Source of the DNA: Prosthecobacter fusiformis
GTDB lineage: Bacteria; Verrucomicrobiota; Verrucomicrobiia; Verrucomicrobiales; Verrucomicrobiaceae
Length of the DNA: 62,857 bases
Reading direction: 5' to 3'
Assembly (NCBI RefSeq): GCF_004364345.1
Contig: NZ_SOCA01000015.1
Coordinates: 1-62,857, forward strand
In this document: in pieces, positions 1-10,538 of the stretch
Layout of the letters: each line of letters opens with the position of its first letter
How positions within the stretch are numbered: the first letter of the stretch is position 1
Made by a program: the position numbers and the translations under genes
The notes under the pieces: model-generated
Told to the model about the DNA's origin: nothing
The model's input: the letters and a program-made list of their open reading frames with translations, nothing else
The model's database searches: none

Positions 1-41
1 ATGTGTTCAGCTTAGAGATACTAATCATCCGTTTGTCTTAC
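1..41 (+). rRNA. rrl: 23S rRNA, 3' end (partial)
   Basis: The first bases match the conserved 3' tail of 23S rRNA: the TTCAGCTTAGAGATACTAAT block corresponds to the GTTGAGCTAACCGGTACTAAT region near the end of the E. coli molecule. Only the last 40 or so bases are present; the rest lies upstream of the window. The exact 3' end is estimated. A spacer of about 150 bases without a recognisable tRNA separates it from the 5S gene. Confidence 0.75.
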
Positions 42-191
42 ATTGCTTCCATTTCAAATCAGACACACCGTCTGCCTTGACCGAAATTGTTTTTTATCCT
101 GTATGCAGTTGTCAGGGAACTTGGAGTTCCTTGCCTTCAGACACCTGACCAGTTCAAACAAGCGCAAGCTTGGATGACCTCTGATCAGAAG

Positions 192-306
192 TCTGGTGGT
201 CATGGCACAGTGGCACCACCCGTTCCCATTCCGAACACGGAAGTGAAACGCTGTTGCGCCGATGATAGTTGGGCGATAGGCCCTGCGAAAGTAGGTCGCT
301 GCCAGT
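192..306 (+). rRNA. rrf: 5S rRNA
   Basis: This is a typical bacterial 5S sequence: a TCTGGTGG 5' strand that pairs with a CTGCCAG 3' strand as helix I, the internal CCCATTCCGAACACGGAAGT block, and the GATGATAGT and GTAGGTCGCTGCC segments in their usual order. About 115 nt is the normal length. It follows the 23S tail in the usual rrn order and ends just before a strong terminator. A 97-codon reading frame across it is spurious. Confidence 0.95.
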
Positions 307-311
307 TTATA

Positions 312-346
312 CCCCCTCCTTCAGCAATGAAGCGAGGGGGTTTTTT
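312..346 (+). terminator. rRNA operon terminator
   Basis: A near-perfect hairpin lies six bases after the 5S 3' end: CCCCCTC plus CTTCA pair with TGAAG plus GAGGGGG around a GCAA tetraloop, followed by six T. This is a classic intrinsic terminator. The following 280 bases up to the next start codon show no other gene that I can support. Confidence 0.92.
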
Positions 347-627
347 ATGCCCACACTTCAGAGGCAAATCACTGCTTTAATCACACCATTTGGATCAAGC
401 TCCAAGTTCATCTAGCAGCCCAGATCACCCGGCAGCCAGACACACGGAAATCGTGGTCTCAATTCGGCTGTTTTAGAAGTGATTCTGTGTGCTAAAATTC
501 GACTGTGAAGATTACTTGTTGCGCCTGAAGAGGAGGTTCTCTGAGATCCTCATTGCGATTCGCTGTAAATTCCCGTTTTTTGAGTTCGAGCTTGCCTTGG
601 TATGCGTAATTTGTTGAAATCTATCTA

Positions 628-3600
628 ATGCTCAGCCCCCCACCCAATGGTAGGCTTTTTTTATGCCTCCTAGCCCTTTGTATGGGCATTGTCATCACAT
701 GCCTGATGATGTGGGAAAATGCTGATAAACCAACACTTTCAGGTGGAATATCGGGTTCGGTCACTTCGGATTTACCTCCTGTCCACATGGCCTCGGGTGA
801 GGTAAAAAGGCAGGAACAAGAGCCTGCTAATCTTAGCCGCAAGAACCATTTGCCTCAACGGCCCGGAGAGAAGCTCAATATCGGGGAGCGGCGTCTGCTC
901 GAAAATGCCGTGATGCTAAATCAGGCGGTTTACCCTGCCGATGCCACCGGGCTGAGCCGAGAAGTTCGCCTTTGGAGGACAGCATTTAAATACCCTTTAG
1001 TCCGTGAAGAAGTCTGGCTGAAAGATGCAGCCGGCGAGGCTGGCATTATACGCCGCGAGTTTTCTGTGGCGGATCATGTGATGGTCAAATTTCCTGTGGG
1101 TTTGCCTGAACGAATGATCAACGAGTGGGCCGACAAGCATGGATTTTACGTTAGGCACTCTCTGAAAACCAGCCCGATCAAACTGATCGCGACACCCGCG
1201 GTGAGCTTGGACGCAGCGCAGGCGATTGTTGCGGCTTTCAATGCCGACTTCCCTGAAGCGGCTGAAGTTACGGTGGCCACGGCGGAGCCTGATTATCTGA
1301 TTTTTCCCTCATTGGCTACCGATGATGAGAATTTCAATAGCTTATGGGGATTGCACAACGTGGGGCAGACCGGGGGAAAGACGGATGCAGATATTGATGC
1401 TTTAGAGGCCTGGGATTATACAACAGGATCTCGTGAAGTGCTGGTAGCGGTGATTGATACTGGGATAGATCGTACTCATCCTGATCTGGCGGCGAATATC
1501 TGGACTAACCAGGGTGAAATTCCCGGGAATGGTATAGACGATGATTTGAACGGTTTTGTGGATGATGTCCATGGTTGGGACTTCTTTGCTAATGACAATG
1601 ATTCCATGGATAGCGAGGGACATGGCACCCACTGCGCCGGGACCATCGGCGCTGCGGGGAATAACCGGATCGGCGTCACAGGTGTGTGCTGGCAGGTATC
1701 CATGGTGGGCATCCGCTTTTTAGGACCTGATGGAGGGGCGACTTCGGATGGGATCGAAAGCATCTATTACGCCACTTCACTTGGAGTGGATATGACCTCC
1801 AATTCATGGGGCGGTTCAGGCTACAGCGCTCTGTTGAAGCAGGCGATTGATGATTCAGGCGAACACGACATCCTGTTCACTGCGGCCGCTGGCAATGATG
1901 CGACGAGCAATGAGATCTATCCACATTATCCATCGGATTTTACGTCGGAAAACATTATCTCAGTGGCGTCTTCCACCGCCAGTGATGCGCGATCCAGCTT
2001 TTCAAATTATGGCAAGGTTTCTGTGGACCTGGCAGCTCCAGGAACTTCCATTTTCAGTACCATTCCTGGCTCCGCCTATGGCAGCAAAAGCGGCACATCC
2101 ATGGCCACTCCGCATGTTACCGGGGCGCTGGCTCTTGCGAAAAGCATCGCCCCCATGATTGGAGCGGCAGAGCTGAAGCAAAAGTTGTTAGCGACGGTGG
2201 ATGCTGTGCCTGCTTTAGAATCCACTTCACTTTCTGGCGGCAGGTTGAATGCTTTAAAGCTCGTCCAATCTTTCGCCGGACCTTACCCTGTCGTGGCAGT
2301 CTCCCGCGTGACGGAACATTCGGGCGGGAACGGGGATGGCATACAAAATCCGGGTGAGTTTTTGTCGGTGGAGTTCACGGTTACTAACCGGGGAACGGAA
2401 ACTGCCACCCATCTGGTCGCCACCCTATCCAGCAAGGCTGCGGCGGGTGCCTCACATTATAACATCATCGAGGAAAACGTTCCCGTGGGCACTCTTGCGG
2501 CGGGCGAGACGTCGGCTACCACCAGCCGGTTTGTGGTCATGGCGCATGAGAATGTCCCCACTCCAGACACGGAAGAAATGATGATCACTCTCAGTTATGG
2601 GGATCCCCAACAGACAAGGGTGCAGTCTGTGAATCTGCAGCTTTTTACCAGCAGCCAAGTCGCAGGTCGGGTGACGGATGCGAAAGATGGGTCGGGACTT
2701 GCCCAGGCCACTGTTTCGATGGACGGTCCGAGTGTCGTCAGTGTTAGCACCAATGAAGACGGTTATTATACCGCCACTTTGATCGATGGCGTCTATCAAA
2801 CCAGTGCTCTTGCACCGGGTTATCTGCCCAGCCCACCACAAGAAGTGACTGCCCCGCCTGGGCGTGATGATCTGCATTTTGTTATGGCCAAACCTCAACT
2901 GCGCTTATCGCCGGAGGCAATTTCCGTGCAGGCGAACAGCGAGGAAGTTGTGCAAAGGGATGTCATGCTAACCAATGACGGGACTGCCCCTTTGGAGTGG
3001 TCAATTCGCCCGCTCAAGGTGAACCAGCAGACGATCTCCACCGTTCTCCCGTCTGTACAGGCGGGTGCTTCTAACGACCCTGACGTATCTGAGATCTCTC
3101 CCCAACCTCAGGCTGAAATACCTGAGCTAATCCTGCCTTTAAATGAACTGAATGGTGTTAAAGTGGCTGCTGTTTATAGCACGCAAAGTCGCAGCATTTT
3201 CCTTGGAGACCTACGAGAGCGCGGTGCGACAGTGGTAACGCTTTACCCTCCGTTTACTGAATTGGATATGCAGGACATCGATGCTGTCATTGTGGATGAT
3301 AGCATCACGGCGCTGTCCACGGCGGATATTCAGTTGCTGCGTGCTGCCATTCATGAAGGTACAGGTTTATTGTGTGAGGCGGACAATTCGGAATCTCTAG
3401 TAAAAGTAAACCAACTCTTGGCCGATACTGGGATCACCCCTCGCTATCAAGGCTTTCGCAATCTGATACTGTCCGACTTTGTACTGCATCCCATCACTTC
3501 CGGGCTGGTTTCATTGCATGAAACTTCTGTCGGATGTACGGCAGATATCTCGGGTCCTGCTCAGCCTCTCGTACGGGAGGCGGATGAGAAAGTGCACGCG

Positions 3601-6600
3601 GCTGTATCTCGATTGGGTAAGGGGGCCGTTGTTTTTGTGGGCAATGAGATCACCTATGCGACCAACTTTTCGGTTGGTGATGGCCGTCGTTTTGCCAACC
3701 AAATCGTGGATAGTCTGGTGGCAGGACCGGAGTGGCTCACTGTCACCCCTCTGGCTGGTGTTTTAGCTGCTGGAGAGGAAACCACAGTCAGCTTAGGGAT
3801 GGATGCCCGCACAGTTTGGCCAGGCCAGCATGATGCCAATTTGGAGCTCTCCTCCAATATTCCAGGAGAACCGGATATCATGGTACCGGTCACTTTCGAG
3901 GTCATAAAGATGCCGGATATCCAGGTGAATCAGCCGTCCTTCGATTTTGGACAAGCTATTATCGGTACAACCGTCACCCGTGAGATGGTGATTACCAATG
4001 CTGGCTCGGGTGACCTTGAGCTAAAGGCACCGTCTCTAAGTGGCCCCCATGCTCAATGGTTTTCTTTGAGCCTCACAGATGGAGTGGTCATTGAACCAGG
4101 AGGGCACTTATCATTGACTGTGACTTACTTGCCGGGGGCTCCTGTGGCTGCTGCTGCTCATACGGCTCTGATCAACCTTGCCTCCAATGATGCTGAAAGC
4201 CCTCTGTTGCAGGTCCCTCTTTATGGGCGTCATCTGGCTGCGCCCAATATTGGCATCGCTCCACTACGCACCGTACTGCAACTTGCTCAGGGACAGACTG
4301 CAACTCGTACTCTCACGGTGAAAAACACCGGCAAAGGTGTGCTGAACATGAGTGCAAGCCTCATCTTTGCCTCATCCGCGCCTACTGATTGGGTGGAAAT
4401 CGAGAGCGGTTCCACGATGACAATCGCTGCAGGAAAGTCTGCCAAAATCATTGTGCGCTTTCATGCCCGTACTTATCTGGCTTCATCATTCGCGGCCGTG
4501 CTGCGCGTGTTATCCGAAGATCCAGACACACCGGTTTATAATTGCGATCTTTTGCTGACGACGACCTCAGCTCCGGTGGCGGATTTTGCCCCCCTGAATT
4601 TTGACAAAACGTATGTCGGGGTTCCCCAGTCAGGCTCGGTCACATTAAGAAATACGGGCAGTGTGGATATGGTTGTGCGAGGCGTTCGGGGATTGAGTTC
4701 GGTCTTCCGTTCCACGATGAAAGTTCCTTTCACCATCCCTCCGCAGGGTGGGGTGACGATTCCTGTGACTTTTTCACCGGCCAAATCAGCCGTTTATAAA
4801 TCAAGCCTTCTTGTTACTGCCAATGTGCCAGGAAAGTATGTTTACGTCCCCCTGACCGGCATCGGGGAGCGATATCCGGCCATCAGCGTTTCTCCAAAAA
4901 GTCTAACTGTAAGTTCTTCTCCAGGTGTTCCACAGTCACGTGTCCTCCAGGTCACCAATCTGGGAGGTGAGAGTTTGATATGGAGCGTGGAGCCTGTTTC
5001 CACTGACGCTGAGTGGCTGATCCCGCAGACCTCATCCAACAGCCTTACCACAGGAAAAAAAGGGCAGGTGAACCTGTCTTTGGCCTCGGCCCAGAAAAAT
5101 CCAGGCACCTATAAATCCTCCCTCAGGATCATCTCGAATGATCCTAAAATCCCGGTGGCCACGGTGCCAATTACCTTCAATGTTTCCAGTCAGGCGGTTG
5201 TCCAGACTGTTCCATCTGCGCTGGACCTGGGGGACATTTGGAAAAGCCAAGTGACCCATCTGCATTTTGATCTTACCAATGTTGGCAACCTGCCGCTGGA
5301 GATTCGTACCGTCAGCAGTAATACCAAAGATATGATCTTTCCATTGTTTGGGAAAGTTACCCTTGCCCCTGGAGAGTCACTGCCTTTGAGAGGAACCTTG
5401 CAGCCCACAAAACTCAAGGCATTCAAGGGAGTTTTGACTGTTAAAACAAGCAGCCGCGTAAATCCGACTGTGAGTCTGAGGGTCTCCGCGAACGTGATCA
5501 ATCCTCCCACAATGCTGGTGGCTCCTGGCTCGCTGGTAGAGACTGTCCAGCCTAACGTGATGTTAGAAAAAAATATCACCATCAGCAATCAGGGGGATGC
5601 AGATCTACAATGGCAGTCCGAGGTCGTTGCGCAGATAGATTCGCCTGATTCGGCAGGGACGCTGGATGAGATTTTGCAGAGACTGGATGCCCGTCATGCT
5701 GATTTTACTCAGCTTATACGCAACCGTTATAACTTCTCAGATGGCACCAGCGGATACAGCATTTCCAATGGTGGATTGAACATGTATAATGCGGGTAATC
5801 TTTTCTCCACCAATCACAACGGTGGTAGTGCTGTGGCCTATTCAGACGGCAATATTACAGCGGATGTCGGACTGGGTGCCTCCAGCCGTTATTTTACGCG
5901 GAAGAAGCCTGGACTCTTCGTGATGGCAGCTAATCTAGCGGGTGCCACCACTTTCCGTATTCGTGGCGGGTTGGGAGCCTCTGGTGCTGGAACTGCCACA
6001 GGCAGTGTGCTTCATCGTTATGGCTATACGGGGTTCTTCAAACAGGTCACGGGTGCTCGTATTGGTGTCCCATCTGTTTTTCATCTCATTGTCATGCCAG
6101 ATCATGAAGGCCTGACGCGGACGTTTTCGACCAATACTAGCCTGGATGACCACGAAATCACGGGCCTGCCTGCCAGCACTCGCGTTTACGCACTGGTCTT
6201 TGCCGCAACCTCTGGCACAGTTCTTACGGAATCTGAGATCCGGCTTCTCATGGATAAGTTTGTGACTGGCATCCTGCATAATGCAGATACCCGGTGGCTA
6301 CGAATGAGCGCCAATGAAGGGGCGGTAAAACCGAAGGGGACATCTTCTCTGACACTGAGTCTGGATGCCCGGAATATGGAGGCTGGCAGCTATGCGGCCA
6401 AGCTACGCATTTCGGGAAATGCGCCGGACACACCTACATTGGATGTGCCTATCACCTTTAATGTTCCCTCTGCCGCTGTTTTAGTTGCGACGCCTTCATC
6501 CATCGCAATGCCGGATACGCCCGCCAATGGGACAACGACACAAACTGTGACACTGCGAAATGAAGGTAATCTCGCTCTGCGTATTTTAGGTTTAGAAACG

Positions 6601-9600
6601 AGTGATCCCGCTTTTGCCTTCAGTTATGAGTTCTCTATGCCCCATCTGCTAAAACCAGGTGAAAGCTTGGCTGTGAATGTGAAATTTACGCCCACTGATG
6701 CCATATCATATTCGGGGGTATTTAAAGTGTTATCGGCTGCGGATGCGCCAATGGAGACTTCCATTCCACTGACGGGGACTGGACTTATTGCACCTTTGCT
6801 CACATTGGATCCGACAATGGTGGGGATTACCACCCGTCCTGGCGTTCCTGCTTCAAAGGTTATTACCTTATCGAACACCGGGACAGCCACACTGGATTGG
6901 CGCCTTGGTGCGACCCCTACCACCGGTATCTTAAGTCATGTAGCTGGAAGCATCCCGGCTGGAGGGAGTCAGGAAATAACCCTCACCACTTTGAGCACTG
7001 CCACCACATCGCCGGGGGCTTCCGTGCAAAGCATTTCATTCGTTTCCAATGATCCTGTTAGGCCGATTGTTGGTCTTACTTACACACGGAACATTCAGGC
7101 TGAGCCAATTCTTACCGTCACGCCTTCTCCCGTAGATTTTAATACCGTGCGGCTGCCTGGGCTTGTCACCCGGCAAATCGTCTTGCGCAATTCAGGAAAT
7201 GCAAATCTGATTATCTCAGGTGTCACTTCTCCTTCTCCTCATCTTACTCTGCTATCCACCACCTATCCCGCTGTCATCTTACGCGGCGCATCCCACACCG
7301 TTACTCTTCAGTATGCGCCCACTGCGCCAGAGATCTTGAGCGGCAGTTTCATTTTCACAACGAACAATCTTTATGCTCCCACGGTGGAGGTGCCCCTGAG
7401 TGGAGAGGCCGGGTATCCGCCTCTACTGGCGGTTTCTCCAGGAGCCGTGAATGTCAGTTTGGAGGAGGGGCAGACCGTCAGTTCTACGCTGGAGGTGCGC
7501 AATGAGGGTGGTTCATTGCTTTCATGGAATGTCAGCATCACCCCAGCTAGTGCTAAATCCTGGTTGACGCTGACGAAGACTGCGGGCGGCACCCCGGCTG
7601 GGGGTGTTTCGCAGTTCGAGATGAATCTGAGCGCTGCACGCCTGCCTCCATCGACTGTTTCAGCGACGCTCATTATTTCCAGCAATGCGGCGGTCAATGC
7701 CACTGCGAGCATCCCGGTTTCTTTGCAGGTCACGCCAGGGGAATTTAGTGTTTCGAGTTCTTCTCTTGTTACTTCCACCGTGGCGGGTGCGCCTGCGCCA
7801 AATTCATCTTTTAGCATCATTCCGCGCCCAGGACACACGCCTTCATGGACGGTCAGTTCAGATGTGCCCTGGATCATACCGTCATCCACTTCAGGCACCG
7901 GGGCAGGAGAGATCACTCTCTCTTATTTGGGCAGTCTGCCCGAGGGGACTCATACGGGCCAAGTCACTGTTTCCACTGCCAGCCTCACCCGGGTCATCCA
8001 GGTGACTTGTCATGTACTAAAACTTCAGCTCTCGCTTTTGCAAACGGATCGGCGTCACGACTGCCTCCTTGGGCTGGTGAGAGGAACAGCAGGGGCGTCC
8101 TCGTTCCTCATCGCTCTAAACCCAGATACTTTAGGCGTGGAAAATCTGGTTCAGCTACCCACAGACATCTCAAGCATGGATATGACGACCGATGAGCGTA
8201 CGCTTTACGCCATTAGTTTTGCAGGCCAGTCCATCAGCCGTGTCAACTTGGATGACTTTTCGTTGGTGGCCACTCGCAGCATTCCAGCCACCACGAAAGT
8301 GGGTTCTCATGTCTATGTGCAGGCTGGGCGTGAAGGCCGCGTGTATTATACTGATGCGTCCGCGAACCCAGCCCTTCATTCATTCGATTTTGAGGCTGGA
8401 GCGGATATCGAATCCTTCCGTTTGACCGGTCTCATCGGCATCGGCGGTTTTGTGGTCTCCCCGGATGCACGAAGAATCTATGCGCGGTCTTTGACCGCAT
8501 GGACCGGCCTTGGCACAGCTTATCTTGCCCAGTTGGATTGCAGCAATGATGTCCTTTCCCAGGTGGCCAGTTCTGGTGCGACTCTGGTCAGGGATGGTTC
8601 CCCGCACCCCGTGCTGCTTGGGGCAAATGTGGACAGCGTCATCACGCAGGGAAAATTTTTCACCCTTGGTAGCCTCGGCAATGGTGTGCAGGGAAGCTTA
8701 ACGTCCAGCCACATTTACACTGCTTCTGCGTACCTGGATGTGGTCGTTACCGATTCCCAGATCATTCGTACCGATGGTTTGGACGTGGTGGGAAATCTGC
8801 CCGTCACTACGACCATCACTGCCTTTTCCCCAGACCAGTCCCAACTGATCTATCAAGATCCAGTCACGGGCTTGCTGGGCAGCATTGATACCAGTTATCT
8901 ACCGTCCATCGCCGTTACACCCGGTGTTGAATCCGGCTCCGTTCAAAACAGCAACTTTAATACCCTGACTTGGTCGGGCGACCCTTCTGCCAGTACTTAT
9001 GACATCTACTTGGGCACCGATGAAGCGGCTGTAGAAGCTGCCTCGAACCCAACTTCCAGTCTCTTTCAAGCCTCCACTCCCGGCACCGGTTTTGCTCTCT
9101 ACACGCCACTCGTCCAGGGGCAGACCTACTATTGGCGGATTGATTCCAGGGCACCCGACAATACTGTTTCTAGCAGTCCGGTTTGGAGCTTTAAAATGGC
9201 TGCTGCCGGAACCGATCCTGATAGCATCTCTGGTTATGCGATGCCTGGCAGCACCGCTGTACAGGAGTTCCCCTTGTCTGTCGTGACGGCTAGCGCTAAT
9301 GTCCCTTGGTCCCTCACCAGTGATTCTGCTTGGGTTAATGTCAGCTCTGCTGCAGGCACCGGACCTGCGGAAGTCATTGTTACGTTGGTTCCCTCATCCC
9401 TGGCCCCAGGTGCCACTCATGCCGAACTCACGCTTACATCCGGTGCCGATGTGATCCGCATTCCCGTCCGTTTCGATGTCATGAGTGAATTAAACATTAT
9501 TAAAATGCAGGCAGATCCGGCATTGCCAGTCGTGCATGCCTTGCATCGTGAAACCACCGCGCCTTACCTCTCCTGGCTACTGTGGGTGGACCCTGCTACC

Positions 9601-10323
9601 GCCACGGTTTTAGATGGTGTGATGGTGGGCCCTGCCGCCATGGACTTCGCCTCCCACAGTGCAGATGACAAAATTGACGTGCTGGTGGATGATGGTCGGC
9701 GCGTCCAGCGGGTTGCCCGACAGGGAAATCACGCCTTGCTCTCATCCTATGACCTCTCCGAACTGCAAACCGCCATTCATGCGAGCAGTGTAGGCCGCGT
9801 GGTGACACGCAGTGCAGCGAACACCCTGCAACTTCGTTTTTCCTCAAATGGCTCAGCGATTGGCAGCGCCGTTCAGCTATTGGGTCTGCAAAGCCTTACT
9901 GTGTCGAGTACGGACGGTGGGTCCATTTATGCTGCGGTCACCCAAAGCAGTACGAATGTTGGCCTAGTGCGTTATGCCGTCACAGGTTCGGGTGTGACTC
10001 CGGTCACTTCTCTCTATTTTGCGGGTACTCTCCAGGCACCCCTCCTTTTGTCCGCCAGCCAGGATAAACTCATCTATGGCCAAAAAGCCTATAACCCCGA
10101 CCAGTTAAACAGCAGCACTAGTCTTGGCCAGCGGGTTTATGCCATCTCCCCTGATGCCGCCCGATTCGTTTCTTCCAGCACTGTCTTTTCTTTGGCTGAT
10201 CCAGCCACACCTCTGGCGACCTTGCCAGTAACGACGACACAGATGACCATCACTTTTGATGGCCAAAAACTGCTTCTGTTTTCGCCGGTTAATCGTGCCT
10301 TCCATTCCGTGGATATGCCGTAA
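628..10323 (+). CDS. Giant secreted subtilisin-like (S8) protease with ASH/BACON-type repeat array
   Basis: Predicted exported serine protease of 3231 residues. A hydrophobic segment at residues 9-28 looks like a signal peptide or anchor. A propeptide-like stretch precedes the peptidase domain (about 230-530). The triad is intact: Asp277 in VIDTGID, His332 in GHGTHCAG, Ser491 in GTSMATPH. After it come a carboxypeptidase-regulatory-like fold (about 675-755) and a segment resembling ThuA/glutamine-amidotransferase-like domains (about 840-1030). A long chain follows of modules with the 'xxVTNxGxxxL' signature of ASPM-SPD-2-Hydin (choice-of-anchor D) and BACON-like domains. Beta-propeller-like stretches (about 2480-2750 and 2950-3230) and an Fn3-like module near 2800 lie at the C-terminal end. 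An in-frame stop at 607-609 fixes the N-terminus near this ATG; no good ribosome binding site is visible. Secretion and surface location are inferred; substrate unknown. Confidence 0.93.
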   Translation: MLSPPPNGRLFLCLLALCMGIVITCLMMWENADKPTLSGGISGSVTSDLPPVHMASGEVKRQEQEPANLSRKNHLPQRPGEKLNIGERRLLENAVMLNQAVYPADATGLSREVRLWRTAFKYPLVREEVWLKDAAGEAGIIRREFSVADHVMVKFPVGLPERMINEWADKHGFYVRHSLKTSPIKLIATPAVSLDAAQAIVAAFNADFPEAAEVTVATAEPDYLIFPSLATDDENFNSLWGLHNVGQTGGKTDADIDALEAWDYTTGSREVLVAVIDTGIDRTHPDLAANIWTNQGEIPGNGIDDDLNGFVDDVHGWDFFANDNDSMDSEGHGTHCAGTIGAAGNNRIGVTGVCWQVSMVGIRFLGPDGGATSDGIESIYYATSLGVDMTSNSWGGSGYSALLKQAIDDSGEHDILFTAAAGNDATSNEIYPHYPSDFTSENIISVASSTASDARSSFSNYGKVSVDLAAPGTSIFSTIPGSAYGSKSGTSMATPHVTGALALAKSIAPMIGAAELKQKLLATVDAVPALESTSLSGGRLNALKLVQSFAGPYPVVAVSRVTEHSGGNGDGIQNPGEFLSVEFTVTNRGTETATHLVATLSSKAAAGASHYNIIEENVPVGTLAAGETSATTSRFVVMAHENVPTPDTEEMMITLSYGDPQQTRVQSVNLQLFTSSQVAGRVTDAKDGSGLAQATVSMDGPSVVSVSTNEDGYYTATLIDGVYQTSALAPGYLPSPPQEVTAPPGRDDLHFVMAKPQLRLSPEAISVQANSEEVVQRDVMLTNDGTAPLEWSIRPLKVNQQTISTVLPSVQAGASNDPDVSEISPQPQAEIPELILPLNELNGVKVAAVYSTQSRSIFLGDLRERGATVVTLYPPFTELDMQDIDAVIVDDSITALSTADIQLLRAAIHEGTGLLCEADNSESLVKVNQLLADTGITPRYQGFRNLILSDFVLHPITSGLVSLHETSVGCTADISGPAQPLVREADEKVHAAVSRLGKGAVVFVGNEITYATNFSVGDGRRFANQIVDSLVAGPEWLTVTPLAGVLAAGEETTVSLGMDARTVWPGQHDANLELSSNIPGEPDIMVPVTFEVIKMPDIQVNQPSFDFGQAIIGTTVTREMVITNAGSGDLELKAPSLSGPHAQWFSLSLTDGVVIEPGGHLSLTVTYLPGAPVAAAAHTALINLASNDAESPLLQVPLYGRHLAAPNIGIAPLRTVLQLAQGQTATRTLTVKNTGKGVLNMSASLIFASSAPTDWVEIESGSTMTIAAGKSAKIIVRFHARTYLASSFAAVLRVLSEDPDTPVYNCDLLLTTTSAPVADFAPLNFDKTYVGVPQSGSVTLRNTGSVDMVVRGVRGLSSVFRSTMKVPFTIPPQGGVTIPVTFSPAKSAVYKSSLLVTANVPGKYVYVPLTGIGERYPAISVSPKSLTVSSSPGVPQSRVLQVTNLGGESLIWSVEPVSTDAEWLIPQTSSNSLTTGKKGQVNLSLASAQKNPGTYKSSLRIISNDPKIPVATVPITFNVSSQAVVQTVPSALDLGDIWKSQVTHLHFDLTNVGNLPLEIRTVSSNTKDMIFPLFGKVTLAPGESLPLRGTLQPTKLKAFKGVLTVKTSSRVNPTVSLRVSANVINPPTMLVAPGSLVETVQPNVMLEKNITISNQGDADLQWQSEVVAQIDSPDSAGTLDEILQRLDARHADFTQLIRNRYNFSDGTSGYSISNGGLNMYNAGNLFSTNHNGGSAVAYSDGNITADVGLGASSRYFTRKKPGLFVMAANLAGATTFRIRGGLGASGAGTATGSVLHRYGYTGFFKQVTGARIGVPSVFHLIVMPDHEGLTRTFSTNTSLDDHEITGLPASTRVYALVFAATSGTVLTESEIRLLMDKFVTGILHNADTRWLRMSANEGAVKPKGTSSLTLSLDARNMEAGSYAAKLRISGNAPDTPTLDVPITFNVPSAAVLVATPSSIAMPDTPANGTTTQTVTLRNEGNLALRILGLETSDPAFAFSYEFSMPHLLKPGESLAVNVKFTPTDAISYSGVFKVLSAADAPMETSIPLTGTGLIAPLLTLDPTMVGITTRPGVPASKVITLSNTGTATLDWRLGATPTTGILSHVAGSIPAGGSQEITLTTLSTATTSPGASVQSISFVSNDPVRPIVGLTYTRNIQAEPILTVTPSPVDFNTVRLPGLVTRQIVLRNSGNANLIISGVTSPSPHLTLLSTTYPAVILRGASHTVTLQYAPTAPEILSGSFIFTTNNLYAPTVEVPLSGEAGYPPLLAVSPGAVNVSLEEGQTVSSTLEVRNEGGSLLSWNVSITPASAKSWLTLTKTAGGTPAGGVSQFEMNLSAARLPPSTVSATLIISSNAAVNATASIPVSLQVTPGEFSVSSSSLVTSTVAGAPAPNSSFSIIPRPGHTPSWTVSSDVPWIIPSSTSGTGAGEITLSYLGSLPEGTHTGQVTVSTASLTRVIQVTCHVLKLQLSLLQTDRRHDCLLGLVRGTAGASSFLIALNPDTLGVENLVQLPTDISSMDMTTDERTLYAISFAGQSISRVNLDDFSLVATRSIPATTKVGSHVYVQAGREGRVYYTDASANPALHSFDFEAGADIESFRLTGLIGIGGFVVSPDARRIYARSLTAWTGLGTAYLAQLDCSNDVLSQVASSGATLVRDGSPHPVLLGANVDSVITQGKFFTLGSLGNGVQGSLTSSHIYTASAYLDVVVTDSQIIRTDGLDVVGNLPVTTTITAFSPDQSQLIYQDPVTGLLGSIDTSYLPSIAVTPGVESGSVQNSNFNTLTWSGDPSASTYDIYLGTDEAAVEAASNPTSSLFQASTPGTGFALYTPLVQGQTYYWRIDSRAPDNTVSSSPVWSFKMAAAGTDPDSISGYAMPGSTAVQEFPLSVVTASANVPWSLTSDSAWVNVSSAAGTGPAEVIVTLVPSSLAPGATHAELTLTSGADVIRIPVRFDVMSELNIIKMQADPALPVVHALHRETTAPYLSWLLWVDPATATVLDGVMVGPAAMDFASHSADDKIDVLVDDGRRVQRVARQGNHALLSSYDLSELQTAIHASSVGRVVTRSAANTLQLRFSSNGSAIGSAVQLLGLQSLTVSSTDGGSIYAAVTQSSTNVGLVRYAVTGSGVTPVTSLYFAGTLQAPLLLSASQDKLIYGQKAYNPDQLNSSTSLGQRVYAISPDAARFVSSSTVFSLADPATPLATLPVTTTQMTITFDGQKLLLFSPVNRAFHSVDMP

Positions 10324-10538
10324 GTCCGCTTGTTCTGGCGGGCAAATACTCGGCTTGCCGCATACATCTGTTCATGCCGATCTGGTTGAAAGTGGCGGAA
10401 GTCGTGCTTGCATCACGATAAGGCTTTTGGTTATACCTACAAAGTTGACTCGATGGGTGTAGGAATTTAGCAATTCTTAATATTTAATGTGAGTGAGCGA
10501 TTGCATGGTGACGACTCCAGTTTTAATAATCACTGTTT

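Noticed and set aside
42..191. Possible tRNA in the 23S-5S spacer
   Set aside because: No cloverleaf, T-loop (GGTTCGA-type) or acceptor pairing found.
87..380. 97-codon frame over the 5S rRNA
   Set aside because: The region is a clear 5S gene and terminator.
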